Origin: Diadema setosum
Taxonomy: Eukaryota > Echinodermata > Echinoidea > Diadematoida > Diadematidae
Length of the DNA stretch: 64,000 nt
NCBI GenBank assembly: GCA_033980235.1
Contig: CM067070.1
Span: 22,590,199-22,654,198, forward strand
Reading direction: 5' to 3'
The translations under genes and the position numbers were made by a program. This document shows, in pieces, positions 12,303-24,437 of this stretch. Position 1 is the first letter of the stretch. The number at the start of each line of letters is the position of its first letter. Under the pieces are notes generated by a model. That model ran no database searches, was not told where the DNA came from, and saw only the letters and a list, made by a program, of their open reading frames with translations.

Positions 12303-12727
12303 AGGTGCATGGTCCCGGTGTTATTAGTCAAATGTGTACGCGGGCGCACGGCGCAAGTTTCCTATAGAGACCTACGCTATCGACTTCTCTTTGGCGCTTA
12401 CGCTTTGGCCCACTTTCCCGAGTCCGAAGAAGTCCGATTCAGTGTAGTCAGTGGTCTGATCACAGTTCGGCTCATGAATCGGCTGAGGGGGATGACAGCT
12501 TCAGCAAACTTCTTTTGTGATGTCACAATAACAAGCACATATGCACGCACCCTGGCATTACTACAGACTGCGCGATGCGCAAAGAAGACAACAAAGGCAA
12601 GTTACTTAGCAACACCTACACACTTTACTCTTGATGACAGCTCAACTTCGGTAATCTTCGTATCAATGCTAACGGTGATCGGCAGTATCATCAACAGCGC
12701 CATCTATACTACCGGGACTATGCCCCT
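12303..12727. mobile_element. TTAA-flanked MITE (AGGTGCATGGTCCCGGT ends)
   Basis: Terminal inverted repeats, left aggtgcatggtcccggtg and right ccgggactatgcccct, sit between TTAA direct repeats at 12299-12302 and 12728-12731. The interior is GC-richer than its flanks, and a 140-codon open frame runs almost across the whole element. That frame has no recognisable domain and ends in the right inverted repeat, so it is treated as a by-product. Confidence 0.8.
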
Positions 12728-12731
12728 TTAA

Positions 12732-14645
12732 CAAACACCATCAGCACTGTGTCCATAATCTGGCATATCAGAAATGACCGAGCATTCTACAAAGAGAAGC
12801 GGAAATTACTGTCTCTGTTGCATTTCATATTAAAGTGAGAATTCATCTTTTAACTCTCATCTTGCCATCAGGAATGATAATGCACATATTCTGGAAGTAC
12901 ATTTTCATTGACGTGGTGAATAGATTTTTCCTGGAAAACATATTTGCTATGTTCAATCTGCAAAATGTGGAAGAAATGGCCCACTTTTGTGTTCCATGGA
13001 CATGCCTTGTATTTCAAATGCATATATCACATCAGAAATCCATTATTGGTCTATGTTTCTCTTAATACGGATATGTAATACTCAGTCTTTCGATTCAATT
13101 ATGAATTCTTACACTATAAAACAATGTTCATAAATACAATACCATGGAACTAACGCATCACATCACATTGCCAGGCATGCTTGGGAGTATGCTACCTTTG
13201 ACCGTACATCTTTTGAAACACAAAACAATCTTTCAAAGTCACACAAGTTGCACATCAGGTATGCAGAGATGCCAACACTGCATTTTCCAAGGGCTGAGAA
13301 GGCATATTTTTGGTGGAAAAAACAGTATTTTTATCTTCCCTGCAACAGACATGTGTAATAATACATTTTTTTTTTTTTTTTTTGGGGGGGGGGGGGTGGT
13401 GTGGAACAAACAAACAGTAGTTTCTAAGAAACCTACCCTAATCCTCACCTATGGGAGGTCATAATCATCAGGCAACCAGACACAAACTATAAAAGGGGCT
13501 TTTTGTGTTTCAATCATGAATTTACGTCAGTCATGTGTAAAGGGATTTACTTTTATATGCCACTGACTTTCACTCCCCTTAGTGAAAGACAGAAACGAAA
13601 GGCCAGAAATTTTCACCTGCATGAAACTTTTGGGAATAATGCAAGGAGCCAAGATTTGCTAAAGTAAGATGCACACAAAAGTTTGTGTCTGCACAATGCA
13701 TTGAATGCCAGTACAATGCTGTACATCATCATGGTCGGCAATTTGTGAAAGTTTCATGCCGCGAATGTTTCTGGTTTTACTGTACATAATGATAAACAAA
13801 CTCTTATTCTACCTACCCAATAACAACAGCATCACTTTATATAATGTCCAAGAATGAGATTAGTTCACAGAAAATAGTTACTCTGCACATTTGACACTAG
13901 GGCTAGTACAACACAAGAGAATGACAGTAAATCTTTGAGTACCCAGATCTATACAAGCAAAACAAATTTCGGCTCTGTAGTACTACAAGTTAGTTTGTCT
14001 TTTGGCATGAAATTGCACATTAGCTGACTGAGGAGTACGAGTTGAATATTAGAGCTGCACAAAAAAAAAAAAAGCACAGGGAAATAAATGCGCCAATCTA
14101 CCAAGCAGATTTTGAGGTAAACAAAAAGAACAGGGAAAGGGAAGTTACATAGAACATGAGATGGTAGCTGATGCGATACACAACGCTGCACACTGGCAGT
14201 GGTCTAACAGTCCCTGACCCGTAAAAATCACTGTCAGACCAGTAACGTTTTTCATGAATGGACCAGTAAAAAATGGAAAAAACTGGGTACCTACTGGTCC
14301 AATAAAACAAGTCGGACCAGTAGAAAAAACATAGCTTACTGTGCAGCCCTGCGATACAAAAGGATAAGAATGCGTACAACCATAGATTGTCGAAAAGGAG
14401 TAAAGAAATAGACATTGCACTACCATTACACTGTATTTCTTGACCAACCATGCCTACATGTAACAAGCTGCCCTACATATATCTTTCTATGAATTCCACA
14501 TTAGAATCACATCACCAGTGTGAATAATATCTAAAAACTTGACATGTTTCTTCAATTGATCTTTTGGATTTTTTTCCTTGCTTATAATTTTGTTTTTAGA
14601 AATAGCCACATATGTTGTCCACTGATAATAAATATGGCAAGAGAC
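12732..14645. other. Intergenic sequence, degraded repeats
   Basis: Contains a T/G homopolymer block (13366-13396), a weak relic of the 47089 MITE family near 13655-13785 (gcattgaatgccagta, tttcatgccgcgaatg) and repeated ggaccagta words near 14235-14325. No gene supported. Confidence 0.5.
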
Positions 14646-14649
14646 CGAT

Positions 14650-14848
14650 CAATACAACGCCTTCCCATTATAACGAACACGGTCATAACAAAATTCCGGT
14701 TACAACGAAGTAAAAATTCAGGCCGCAAAAGTATCCACTCTATGTTTTTCTACTGTTTATTTGTTAAGTTAAAACAAAATTTTGATATAACGAAAGAAAA
14801 CTGCCAGTCCCGAGGACATCGTTATAACGAGAGTCCACTGTCTTGGAC
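14650..14848. mobile_element. Degraded GTTATAACGA MITE, inverse copy
   Basis: Repeated ttataacga/tcgttataac words. Its right end, read in reverse (cagtggactctcgttataac), matches the left end of the element at 18468. Confidence 0.6.
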
Positions 14849-15145
14849 AACTCATTGATAATAAAACTCGGATGTAAGTCTCAACCTTAGGGGACAAAGG
14901 TTTTATGAGAGGTGAAGATCACGCCCATACAAGTACCTTCACGGCCAAGAGAGAGCATCAACATCCATTCATGAAGTTTCTTTAATTGGTAAGTTTTTAA
15001 TCACTCTATTTCATAAGAATTGTAGGAGGCATTATTGGCACAGAAAGAAGGAAAGAAACAGAGAGATAATTTTAGCTTACTTCACACAGTGATACATAGA
15101 GTCAAGATGATAGGCCAAATGAAAAATATATATAATATCATATAT

Positions 15146-15332
15146 ATTGTAAAAGTGGATATTGTCACACGAGAAATTTTTGTGCTCGGCTCGGTAAGAT
15201 GAATTTTGCACACTTTTAATTCCACGGAATCAAGACAGTCATTAGTGGAACATATGATATGCAAAAATATTCATGTGTTTCATTTGTGTGCTGGTTTTGC
15301 AAAATGCACAAAAATTTCCACTTTTACAGTAT
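15146..15332. mobile_element. MITE, TACTGTAAAA / CGCGAAA family, copy 2 (CpG-decayed)
   Basis: Aligns by eye to 5839-6035 over the aattcc[g/a]cggaatcaagaca and aaaaatatt blocks and the shared right end tttccacttttacagtata. Almost all CGCG sites of copy 1 appear here as TG or CA. Confidence 0.7.
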
Positions 15333-15486
15333 ATGACAAGTTCATATGGATGTGTCCAATATAGATAATTCTACCATTTCTACCTGACTCAAGTTCCCTG
15401 GTATCCAGATTATAAGTATCTACCAAATCTTGTACATGTATTTCAAACTGGAACAATAGTTTCTCTCTTTCTGTCTTGTTCTATCG

Positions 15487-15519
<33 letters not shown>

Positions 15520-15555
15520 CCTCTCTCTCTTTCTCTTTCTTTCTTTCTCTCAACA
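15487..15555. repeat. (CT)n microsatellite
   Basis: Interrupted CT repeat just downstream (gene sense) of the TLCD5-like stop codon. Confidence 0.9.
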
Positions 15556-15605
15556 TCTGACCTACATGCACTCAATCACACTTAAGACCCTACTGGAGTT
15601 TGCAT

Positions 15606-15995
15606 CTAGTCCTTGTGTTCGTGGTTTCCCGCTGATATATGGCCATTCTCGTTGTTGCCGGGTGTGGCTGTGGCTGTTGCTGTGGCGACGTCCCCATTGG
15701 TCTTGCCATTTTCCAGTCCCCACGGACCGCATCCCGCCCGCAGGGAGCGGTACATCCGGCTGTACTTCCGCCAGGCAAAGCGCGCTATACTGTACATGAA
15801 GATCAGGCTGACCAGGTAGAGCCCGCATGAGCCGATCTTGAAGATGAGCAGGGGGGCGGGGTGCTGGACGTAGTTGTAGAGGGCGTAGGTGCCGATCCCC
15901 ATACGGCAGAAGGTGAAGGTGCCCATGAAGAGGAGGTCATTCAGTTCATAGGCGAGGTTCTTTGTGTAGCCCGCCTCCCGCATTAGATAGCGTAG
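15606..15995 (-). CDS. TLCD5: TLCD5/TMEM136-like protein, coding exon 3 (last)
   Basis: The exon starts at 15995 after a tttttccag acceptor and ends at the stop 15608-15606, giving residues 151-279. It opens with LRYLMREAGY and carries the last membrane segments of the TLC domain (LLFMGTFTFCRMGIGTYALY and IGSCGLYLVSLIFMYSIARF) followed by a basic end (WRKYSRMYRS). The remaining ~45 residues form a hydrophilic, low-complexity tail with an alternating Ala-Thr run and an Asn/Glu/His-rich end. The tail makes this protein somewhat longer than vertebrate TLCD5 (about 245 residues). The C-terminus is predicted cytosolic by analogy. Confidence 0.9.
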   Translation of the reverse strand, partial: LRYLMREAGYTKNLAYELNDLLFMGTFTFCRMGIGTYALYNYVQHPAPLLIFKIGSCGLYLVSLIFMYSIARFAWRKYSRMYRSLRAGCGPWGLENGKTNGDVATATATATPGNNENGHISAGNHEHKD

Positions 15996-17719
15996 CTGGA
16001 AAAACAGTGGAACCAAAAATCAACTTAGCCGACTATTACCAAACACAGATCTTCTTCTCAAGCACCTAACCCCCCTCCCTCTCCCCCACTCCCCCCTCCT
16101 CCCCCCCCCCCCCCCCCCCCCCCCCCCGGAAAAAATAGAGGAGATAGTCACAAATTTCTATGTGTAGAGTGCAGAACAAGCAATGTGGTAGTTTCTACAT
16201 TTGACCCTACCCTAAAGCCTCCACATCTGTAAGGTTTTTTTTTTTGTTTTTTTTTTTTTTGCAAAGTGACTGCCCTTGCATACATGCATCAAAGTCCAAT
16301 CACAGCCCTCTTAGTTACATAATGACTTGCTTACATTCAAACTGTCATATGACCTGAAAAAAAAAAAATGAATAAATGATTGATCCTTCACATTGATTTC
16401 TTTGCTTTCTCAGAAATTATGACTTGATCGATTTTGATGTTGCTGCTTAAAACAACACATTAACATGGAAAATGTTCATATGAACAGTCGCCATAAAATA
16501 TTACACCAATAAACTTGAAAAGCATAGCAGGAAATACATACCTATAAACAATAAGCATAAATTAGACATCAATGACATGTACTACCCACACTAATGCTGT
16601 CAAGCATTATTGGCCAACCATTTGGAGAAATCATCAACCTACACTCCAGTAGAATGTACACATCATGTACCAGTAAAGTCCAAGTTTGTACTCTATATGC
16701 CTGCAATTATTGATCCAGCCATCGTATAACCTTTGGCATTACACAACACAGTGATGCCAATATTTCATGGCATTCAGGTATTGTACCAGTACATATTACA
16801 CACCAAATTTTAGAACAAACTATAATAATAAGTGGTAAATACAGCTGTAATGCAATATATTCAATACAAAAGGGCATAAAGAAATAGTACCTTCTACAAC
16901 ATTTATAGCTTCATTTATGAAGAGAGAAATATTTGAGTCATCACCATTTGTGACCTGCGGCAACAAAAGTATCCTGACGTTGCTGACGCCTGAGCCGAGA
17001 AAAATCAAGTTTGAAGTCAGATCATCAAAATCAGCCAAACGGTTGGATTTCTGTTTTAAGCAAAATTTTGTAGTCTAATGTATCATCTATCATCTGCCGC
17101 AATTTCAAAGCTAAATGATCAAAGGAAAGGCAAAAAATTTAGCACTTTTCTTGGTCATGATTTTCCAACTTTGAACGGAACAGAAACATGTCCAAAGATT
17201 TGGATTTAGTGCCGCAGCTAGACTCCACCCCCTGGCAATGAGGGAGTGATCTTATTGGTCAGTGCATGGTATCCTGGTTACTGATAGGTCATGCGTAGAC
17301 CGGTGGGGTTAAGCTTGAATGAACATTGCGGAGGTTGCTAGGAGCATACCTTCTATTGTCAAGTGGGGAAAACTGTCTTGCCTCCCCTTGATAATGACAG
17401 CGTCGGAAGGAAAACATTGAAGGCAGTTTTCTCGAAACACTGGTTTCCTAAACCACTCGACATGCATGTATAAAATCATCAATACCTCCATAACCGAGTA
17501 CTTTTATGAGTCATGTTATCTATGAAATTAAAGTGGAAGAGTAGGGGAATAATGACATGTCATTTTTAGAAAATTGTCCTCCCCCGACTTTTGGATCCTT
17601 TTGTTGTAGCAGGTCACATTTGTCTTCCCCATCTTTCCTCAGCTGCCTGAAAATTTTACATTACCTGTTTCCCTCCATTTTTGCAAACGAAAATGACACC
17701 AAGAAAATCTCTCACGCAC
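15996..17719 (-). other. TLCD5-like intron 2
   Basis: 1,724-bp intron between GT at 17719-17718 and AG at 15997-15996 (minus strand). No nested gene seen; homopolymer runs at 16098 and about 16236-16260. Confidence 0.8.
16098..16127. repeat. Poly-C tract
   Basis: A run of about 30 C in TLCD5 intron 2. Its length is likely unreliable in the assembly. Confidence 0.85.
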
Positions 17720-17940
17720 CTGTAGCATGGGATTACTGGCCTCTGCTCCAAAGATGGCCGCCCCGACCTCCGTCCCCGAGACGTCAAGGAGGAGCGAGAT
17801 CGTGATGCAGACGATGGTGAGGAAGTGATGCACGATCATGAAGCCGTCCTCCCGGAACCAGACGCACCAGCAGATGTCGAAGAGGAAGTAGCCGAGGCAG
17901 ATGACCAGGGTCAGGATCTCGAGGTTGTTATTTCTGCCGC
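17720..17940 (-). CDS. TLCD5: TLCD5/TMEM136-like protein, coding exon 2
   Basis: The exon begins at 17940 after the acceptor atggcag and ends at 17720 before gtgcgtgag. It encodes residues 77-150, completing the split Gly codon from exon 1. It holds the core of the TLC domain: a membrane segment (ILTLVICLGYFLFDICWCVW), the His pair H114-H115 in MIVHHFLTIVC that is conserved in TLC proteins of this branch, a further membrane segment, and the EASNPMLQ loop matching the E-TNPLLQ motif of TMEM136. An alternative acceptor 7 bp downstream would break the frame. Confidence 0.92.
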
Positions 17941-19205
17941 CTGCCATATCACATTGGAGCAAACTTTAACCCAATCTGTGCCGGTGACATTGGATGGCAT
18001 GTACAATGCTACAAGGGATTTCTGTGTTGATCGGTACTCAATGCACACAAATGATCAAACCGTCACCACCCGCATCATTTTTTATATCAATCATAACAGC
18101 AAGATAATAATGATCACTATATGATATGTTGAATTGGGTTATTAGAGAGGTCTATGGGAGAGCACTTGCGTTTAATTAGAAGCACTCAGAGAGTACAAAC
18201 CTCAACGAAGGTCATATAATTGCCAATGGCACAGAACTTTCTTAACTCTTTAAAAAAAAAAAAAAAAAAAAAAAACCTAGTGGAGATCACAATCCAGCTT
18301 ACCAACAAAAACCAATCATTAATATTACCTCTAAAATGGCTCACGTACAATGCTGAAGTGATCTTTTATATTTCCCACTATGCTCTATACCTTAAATATA
18401 ATATTGCAAGAAATACAAGAAGGACAACAAATGAGTAGATTAACTGAGTCTTGTCAATACAGTACTGCAGTGCACTCCCGTTACAACGAAATGCTCGGGA
18501 CCAGCAGTTTTCTTTCGTTATAACGAAATTTCGTTATAACCGAACAAATACAATATATAATGAAAACAAGGAAACCACTTATACAAGTTTATATCATATT
18601 CTGTTTGCTGAATACTCATCATACACTGGAAAACAATGTGACATGTGATGGGATAGCTGATTACAATAATAAACGCAAGTTCCCCTCAGAAACTGTGCGT
18701 GACACAAGGAGCGAACACACAGTGGTGAGAAGCGTTCACCCATGCAGAAACGCTATATATGCTTGTTCCGCTACGTATTTTCGAAAGCAATTCGCATTTC
18801 GTTATAACAGAGCACATTTCTTTTGTTTTTCTTTGTCTGTGGCGCTCGGAAAAGACTTCGTTATAACGGAAATTTCGCTATAACCGTGTTCGTTATAAAT
18901 GAATTTTGTAACATAGACTTTAATGGTGATAATTTTGGGACCAGAAGATTTACTTTGTTATAACGAAATTTTGTTATAACCGTGTTCGTTGTAACGGGAG
19001 TGCACTGTATTTGATTTCTTTTAATGACAGTTTCATGCTGTTTGTCATTTTAGTAAACCTACATGTGAGTAGATCACTGTTTCAAATGTAAATGGTAATT
19101 GTGCCTGATACATTTAGTCTATGCTTTGAAATGGTCAAGTAAGAAATTCAAAACATGTTTAACAGCTGCCTTAATGTACTCTCCCTCGTTTGCTTTCACA
19201 CTGAC
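17941..19205 (-). other. TLCD5-like intron 1
   Basis: 1,265-bp intron holding a GTTATAACGA-type MITE (18468-19007) and a poly-A run (about 18252-18275). Confidence 0.8.
18468..19007. mobile_element. MITE with CAGTGCACTCCCGTTACAACG ends
   Basis: Long terminal inverted repeats: the left end (cagtgcactcccgttacaac) matches the reverse complement of the right end (gttgtaacgggagtgcactg), and both are followed by gttataacgaaattt blocks. About 540 bp with a non-coding interior. It sits in TLCD5 intron 1. A degraded relative lies at 14650. Confidence 0.85.
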
Positions 19206-19434
19206 CTGGATTAGTGATGAACCAGGGGTTGTAGTACATTCCAAAGGTGTAACTCATCACAGATATGACCAGGGCGTGGACGCCGGTCACCACGCGGCAG
19301 TGCCACTCGTAGCTGCGCTTGGAGTTGGCGAGGCAGAGGATGCAGTAGAGGGACAACCAGCAGAGGAAACTGGCCACCACAGCCAGGGGGACGTTGATGT
19401 CCAGGGATTCGTCCAGGCGCTGCAGGAAGCCCAT
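19206..19434 (-). CDS. TLCD5: TLC-domain protein, TLCD5/TMEM136-like, coding exon 1
   Basis: Start codon at 19434 (MGFLQRLDES); exon ends at 19206 before gtcagtg. With 17940-17720 and 15995-15606 it gives an 840-bp coding sequence (279 residues), phases 1 and 0, all GT-AG. Residues 15-35 form the first membrane segment. The following SYEWHCRVVTGVHALVISVMS matches the SYEW-CR-VT--H motif of vertebrate TMEM136/TLCD5. TLC proteins (TRAM, Lag1, CLN8 group) are multi-pass membrane proteins linked to lipid metabolism or membrane composition; the biochemical role of TLCD5 is not established. A tgattgttcag acceptor at 19469 shows that an upstream 5'UTR exon exists; an in-frame upstream Met lies beyond that splice site and was not used. 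Confidence 0.92.
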
Positions 19435-19955
19435 TTCAGCTGGCTGTACGGCAGGTGACTGGAAGGATCTGAACAATCATTACACAAATGACCACATGAT
19501 ATTAAAGTGTAGCAAAGGGGAACAGGCTCTAGGAAGTGCACAACTATTTCTGTTCTAACAGTTGTTCACAACCTTGTTTCAACTTCACTCATGTCTTCAT
19601 GTACCCTTCCATACAATGAACAACCATAGTACTCTATTGAAAGATTTCATTCATAAAATTATCTTATTCTTGGCATCTTACTCAGGAGTACATTTAACTG
19701 AGAGTGACAGACCATAGCAAACACAGAATGTGTCTAAATTTATGGTTTTTTAATCGGTCTGGACAAGCTTTGGGAGTATGAAACTATCAATTTTACGTTC
19801 GACACCATGCCACCTGGCAATGATCTAGCCAACTTAAAATGAGACAGAATCTGGAACTAAATTCAGAGGGCTAAAACCCGTGTTTAGTATTAACATCCAT
19901 ATCATCCATAGGCCTGGGTACAAGTGTAGCTATAGCTATGGTATAGGCAACAAGG

Positions 19956-20050
19956 CCAGGGGTGGATCCAGGAATTCCGTAAAGGGGAGGCGCCTTTACA
20001 AAATTACAAAGGGGGCACACGTGTCCCCCTCCCTATCCAATGGCAATTCT
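19956..20050. repeat. Fragment of a dispersed repeat (aggggtggatccaggaattc)
   Basis: The phrase aggggtggatccaggaattc followed by a gggaggcg and gggggcac segment resembles the end of a repeat common in marine invertebrate genomes. Boundaries uncertain. Confidence 0.4.
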
Positions 20051-20399
20051 TCTCAGAGATGTAAATTCATAAAATATTTTTCTTTTTATTTCTTTTGTTT
20101 TAACAATAAAAAAATCCATCCAACACTACTCAGTGCCATTGTCATTCTCGCCATCTCGCAGATCCCTCCATCCTGACCGAATCATTTAGTCATTGATTTG
20201 ACCATAAATGGACTAAATTTTTAGGCCATAAATTAACTTACAAACCAAGCGAAGCAGAACCAAACGTTCCCCGTACTACTAGATAGCCGTATCCTGTGCA
20301 TTGTGTGGCTGGACGTAGTGTTGTCAATAATTGGGAGTAAATTTAGACTCTAGAGAGTCTAGTGCACTACTACTAGAGTAATTGCGTCAGTAAGCGGCC

Positions 20400-21520
20400 G
20401 TGCAGCCGTTCGCGGCAGGTACAACATACACGGTAATACACAGCTAAACACAGCATTGCACTGTTACATGCACACTACACATATACTAACACACTAGCAA
20501 TCAACAAAAACCAACCGATAAAATGGGCACGATCTCTGACGAAAGTGAAATTTTCTCACCTAAATGACAACATATCGCATCCAAAATGAAATTTTCCGTA
20601 CTTCTTAACATAACAGTTAAGAAACAATGGTCCAAGAAACTGGATTTATTTTCGTTTTCTCGAGGTTTATGGATTTTGAAAACATATCCTCACGTAAAAT
20701 AGAATTTTCGCGAGCCGATGTGGGCCGCCTGCCATTTTTTTCAGAAAGTGGATGTTACCATCGAAAAAAAATGAGAAAAACACGAGAAAGACATCAACAA
20801 CACCGCCAGAAGTGCGATCTTGTTTGCGGCCAATGCATGTGCGCACGCTATTTTCACGTGCTTTCGCAATGGGAATTGGCGCTTACGCAATGTTCGCGAG
20901 ACATGTGAAGGCGTTCAGCTAAAGATCGCGGAGCACGCGCGTATTGCATAGAGATTGTACATCGTGCCGCAAGCAGAAATACTACGTCGCATATCGCCCT
21001 TATCGGCGAAAATTGTGCCGGGTTTTGCCATGGTAAATCATGAAAACTGCGTTGGTCATTGGTAAATTTCTTTCATGAAAACAATTGCGTTAGTGAATAA
21101 TCTTGTCTATGATATATGAAATGGTTGAAAATAATTTGCCTGATTTGTTTACAAGTTGGAAAAACTCTTAACAATGCTTAAACTGCCGCAAACGGGATAT
21201 TTAACTCTAGTGGACTAGATATAGACTAGATCGTATCGGTATTATGTAGATTTCCTACTCAGATTGACGCATTTTTTCGTATCTAACTTGAAATTTAGCC
21301 CCGATACTACCCGGTACCAGATCGCAAATCCTGCAATGCGCAGCACGAACACTTCGCGTTCGGGCTGGTCGCAGTTTGATACCGGGACCACACAATTCAC
21401 ACTCACAGTCACAGCACTGATCACTGACACTGACAGCGCGCCGCGTGGTTAGGTACAGTGCAACATAATTTTGAAGGTATGGGACCAAGCTGTATGGGAG
21501 ACTCGACCCTGCCATATCCT
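20400..21520 (-). promoter_or_regulatory. CpG-rich candidate promoter/5' exon region of the TLCD5-like gene
   Basis: This stretch has more CpG than its surroundings, with dense clusters near 20700-21010 and 21290-21450 (cgcgttcgggctggtcgcag, cagcgcgccgcg). It lies upstream of the first coding exon, which needs a further 5' exon. No TATA box or donor site stands out; a weak donor (gtagga) is near 21250. Placement is inference only. Confidence 0.3.
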
Positions 21521-21953
21521 CTCATGACATAATACGGCCAAAAAACATCGTGGTATGAATTAAAAAGTGCACTCGAATTTGAAGTCAATACTCACCAATG
21601 TGTGAAAACAGCATAAAATGTCACTCTTTATGCTGAAGCTGTATCTCTGCCCTAGTAATAATTGTCACACCCCTGTCTCTGTGATTTCACGAGTTCGGGC
21701 TTCTGTCGCAGCTTGTTGAATTTTTGCTTCAAACGACTGGGAAATCACGTCTATTCAGAGAACTGCAATGGTCAGTTACGTATAAAAAGAGATTTTGGGG
21801 AAAAACTCAGTGGTCATCACTGGACATCGAGTTGATATAGGGAGAGAGGTGAGCTCTTCTCTGGTTTGCTCGCTAAATTCACAAATAGAGTCTGCAAATA
21901 CTAAAGTTGATGATTTGTGATGAGCAGTATGTAGGCAGTGAATGTTTTGATTT

Positions 21954-21972
21954 AAGAGAGAGAGAGAGAGTA
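21954..21972. repeat. (GA)n microsatellite
   Basis: Short GA repeat. The region around it has no recognised gene. Confidence 0.8.
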
Positions 21973-22639
21973 AAATTTCAAATTCAAATGAATTCTCTGC
22001 ATCGAAAATATATATTACAAATGAAATACAGTCATTTCTTTTTGTTAACAAGAAAATAGAACGTACAGTGTGCACATCCAAATATAAAACTGATATATGT
22101 ATACGTGTACAGATTAAAGAAAATAATAAGATAACACGTCAATTGGGAACCAATCGAGATAAAGTGAATCAAATGATCAGACTGAATTATGGTACATGTA
22201 TTGGGAGTGTAAATGCAGAAGACTGTATGTCGTCAAATAAGCATAGCATGAAGATACGACAGCATTGAAAGAGAAGAAAAAAAAAAGGAAACGGGGCAAA
22301 ACATACATCTTGTATACTTATCGAAAAGAAAAGAAAAAGCAAGAGAAAAAACAGTAACATTCTGGCATCACATTCCAACAACGAAAATTGTATAAACACT
22401 ATACAGAGAATGAGGTGAGTGAGGTGAGTGCTGGTGTAAGTGGAAGAGCCCAGCAGGCCTCGCGATATTAAGTGCCTTATTAAGATAAGAAAACTTAAAT
22501 ATTATGTTTATTGAATAGTTTGGTGTAAGGATGAGACGGGGGGGGGTAGCAAAACATTAATAGAAAATCTATTTAGTTTTTGGTTGAAAAGGTCAAATAT
22601 CAACTAATTCCCATGACTTGACATAATGTACTTTTTCAT

Positions 22640-23209
22640 GTTTGTTTTAAAAGAAAAAAGTGAGTGTGCATGCTTTAATTTGTTCGGGAAGAGAATTCCA
22701 TATATCCGGTCCGTGGTTTCGGATAGATCTATGAGTGACAAGAAGCTTCGGGTTATTTAGATGAATATCATTCTGCAATGACGAGTAGGATAAGAGTGTA
22801 TACTTTGCTATTTGAGATGAAAGTAGCATGGAAGAACAGTAGTAAATTGTTGATGTATTCGAACGTAAAAATGGCGGACTGATATATGAAAATCATTTAC
22901 GTACAATATTTTCAGTCGTTCAAATAGAGGATCGGTATGGGCTAAATAAGGGGAATGTGTACAAATTCGGACGGCTTTTTTCTGCAAATGAAATAACAAA
23001 TTAATTTTTGGATTTATTATAGTTGCCCCATATATATGATGTGGTAGCACAAAAGAATTGTACAAGATTAGAAGAACGTTCTTTCTCAAAATTGGTTTCA
23101 ACCTATAAACTATACCAATCGCTTTCAAAATCGAAGTAGGCCTACATAAATGAATATGTTCATTTAAAGTACTCAAAGTTTCATTTGCCCGTATCAGCCC
23201 CAAGGGCAA
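22640..23209 (-). pseudogene. Non-LTR retrotransposon RT C-terminus (CR1/Jockey-like), truncated
   Basis: Two overlapping minus-strand frames together resemble the part of a non-LTR polyprotein that follows the reverse transcriptase palm. The first (23209-22808) has IGIVYRLKPILRKNVLLILY, NSFVLPHHIYG, LQKKAVRICTHSPYLAHTDP and LFERLKILYVNDF. The second (22829-22647) has a RNHGPDIWNSLPEQIK segment typical of the polyprotein end. The thumb-region phrase LQK-A-R-I and the final WNSLP phrase are hallmarks of CR1/L2/Jockey-type elements. The frame shift between them, the missing endonuclease and the missing YxDD region mark a dead, 5'-truncated copy. Confidence 0.7.
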
Positions 23210-23354
23210 TTACTCAGTACCCCCTCTCCCGGCTGAATACCGGTTAGTGTAGGGTTAGAGCAAAATACGATAGGGTAAGGGTTATGGTTATAGGTTAGGG
23301 TCAGGATTTGCTAGGGTTTACGTCGCGGGGAAGGGTCCGGAGTAAAATAGCCAA

Positions 23355-23371
23355 CTTGATAGATAGATAGG

Positions 23372-23414
<43 letters not shown>

Positions 23415-23450
23415 GTAGATAGACAGATAGATAGATAGATAGATAGACCC
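23355..23450. repeat. (GATA)n microsatellite
   Basis: Interrupted tandem TAGA/GATA units. Confidence 0.95.
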
Positions 23451-23509
23451 TAGATAAATAAGTAGACGGTGTGAGATACATAGAAAAGTAGATAGATGGA
23501 CAGATTGAT

Positions 23510-23686
<177 letters not shown>

Positions 23687-24173
23687 AAGTAGAAATGAAG
23701 GGGAAAAGAGGCCTACAATATTCATGCTGCAGGTTCTCAGTCGAGTGCTCCTCTACTGGACAACACTTAGACTTTGCTACCAGCAGAATCATTGCATTGT
23801 GAGACAAACGTTCCTAAACGAGCGAGGTCGTTACGTTTCTATGGACTTGCTGCGGCAGCACCTGCTGCGCTGCAGCATCGCTCAGGTGCATAGATAGCTA
23901 CACAAGGCCAGGGTGCGGTCATCACTACACGTATGTACTTATAATTATCTGGTATGTCTCCCTCTAGAGATACATTCATGACATTCGTACAAAATGATGC
24001 TGCATGAATCCGTCAAATTTCTCTTCATTCATTTTCAATGACTTCATAATCATTCAGTTCACTGCCACGGACATTGGTGTCAAATGGTCTTTTGACCCCC
24101 CCCCCCAATAAATGATGGACTATATAACAATTATGATGATCAATAGCATATTCAAGCATGTACATCATATTTC

Positions 24174-24437
24174 TGGGTGCTGTTCGTTATTCCGAAGGTT
24201 CGATATTCCGAAGGTTCGTTATTCCGAAGGTTCGTTAATCCAAAACACGCAAATTCCCTAAACCTAGAGGTTCGTTAAACCGAAAATGAAAAAGGGTTCG
24301 TTAATCCGAACATTTGTGGCGTTATTCCGAAGGTTCGTTATCCGAAGATTTGTTCATCCGAAAATGAAATTCGGAAAAACGAACCTTCAGAATAAGGAAT
24401 CTTCGGACTGAAGAGCCTTCGGAATAACGAGCTGTAA
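24174..24437. mobile_element. MITE rich in TTCGTTATTCCGAAGG
   Basis: Terminal inverted repeats (left gctgttcgttattccgaagg, right ccttcggaataacgagctgt) with several tandem ttcgttattccgaag words inside. Non-coding. Confidence 0.75.

Noticed and set aside
12309..12731. 140-residue open frame
   Set aside because: Almost exactly coextensive with a TTAA-flanked MITE and ends in its inverted repeat; no domain recognised.
13949..14466. Overlapping minus-strand frames of 80-122 residues
   Set aside because: Aromatic-rich, no motif, crosses repeated ggaccagta words; probably chance.
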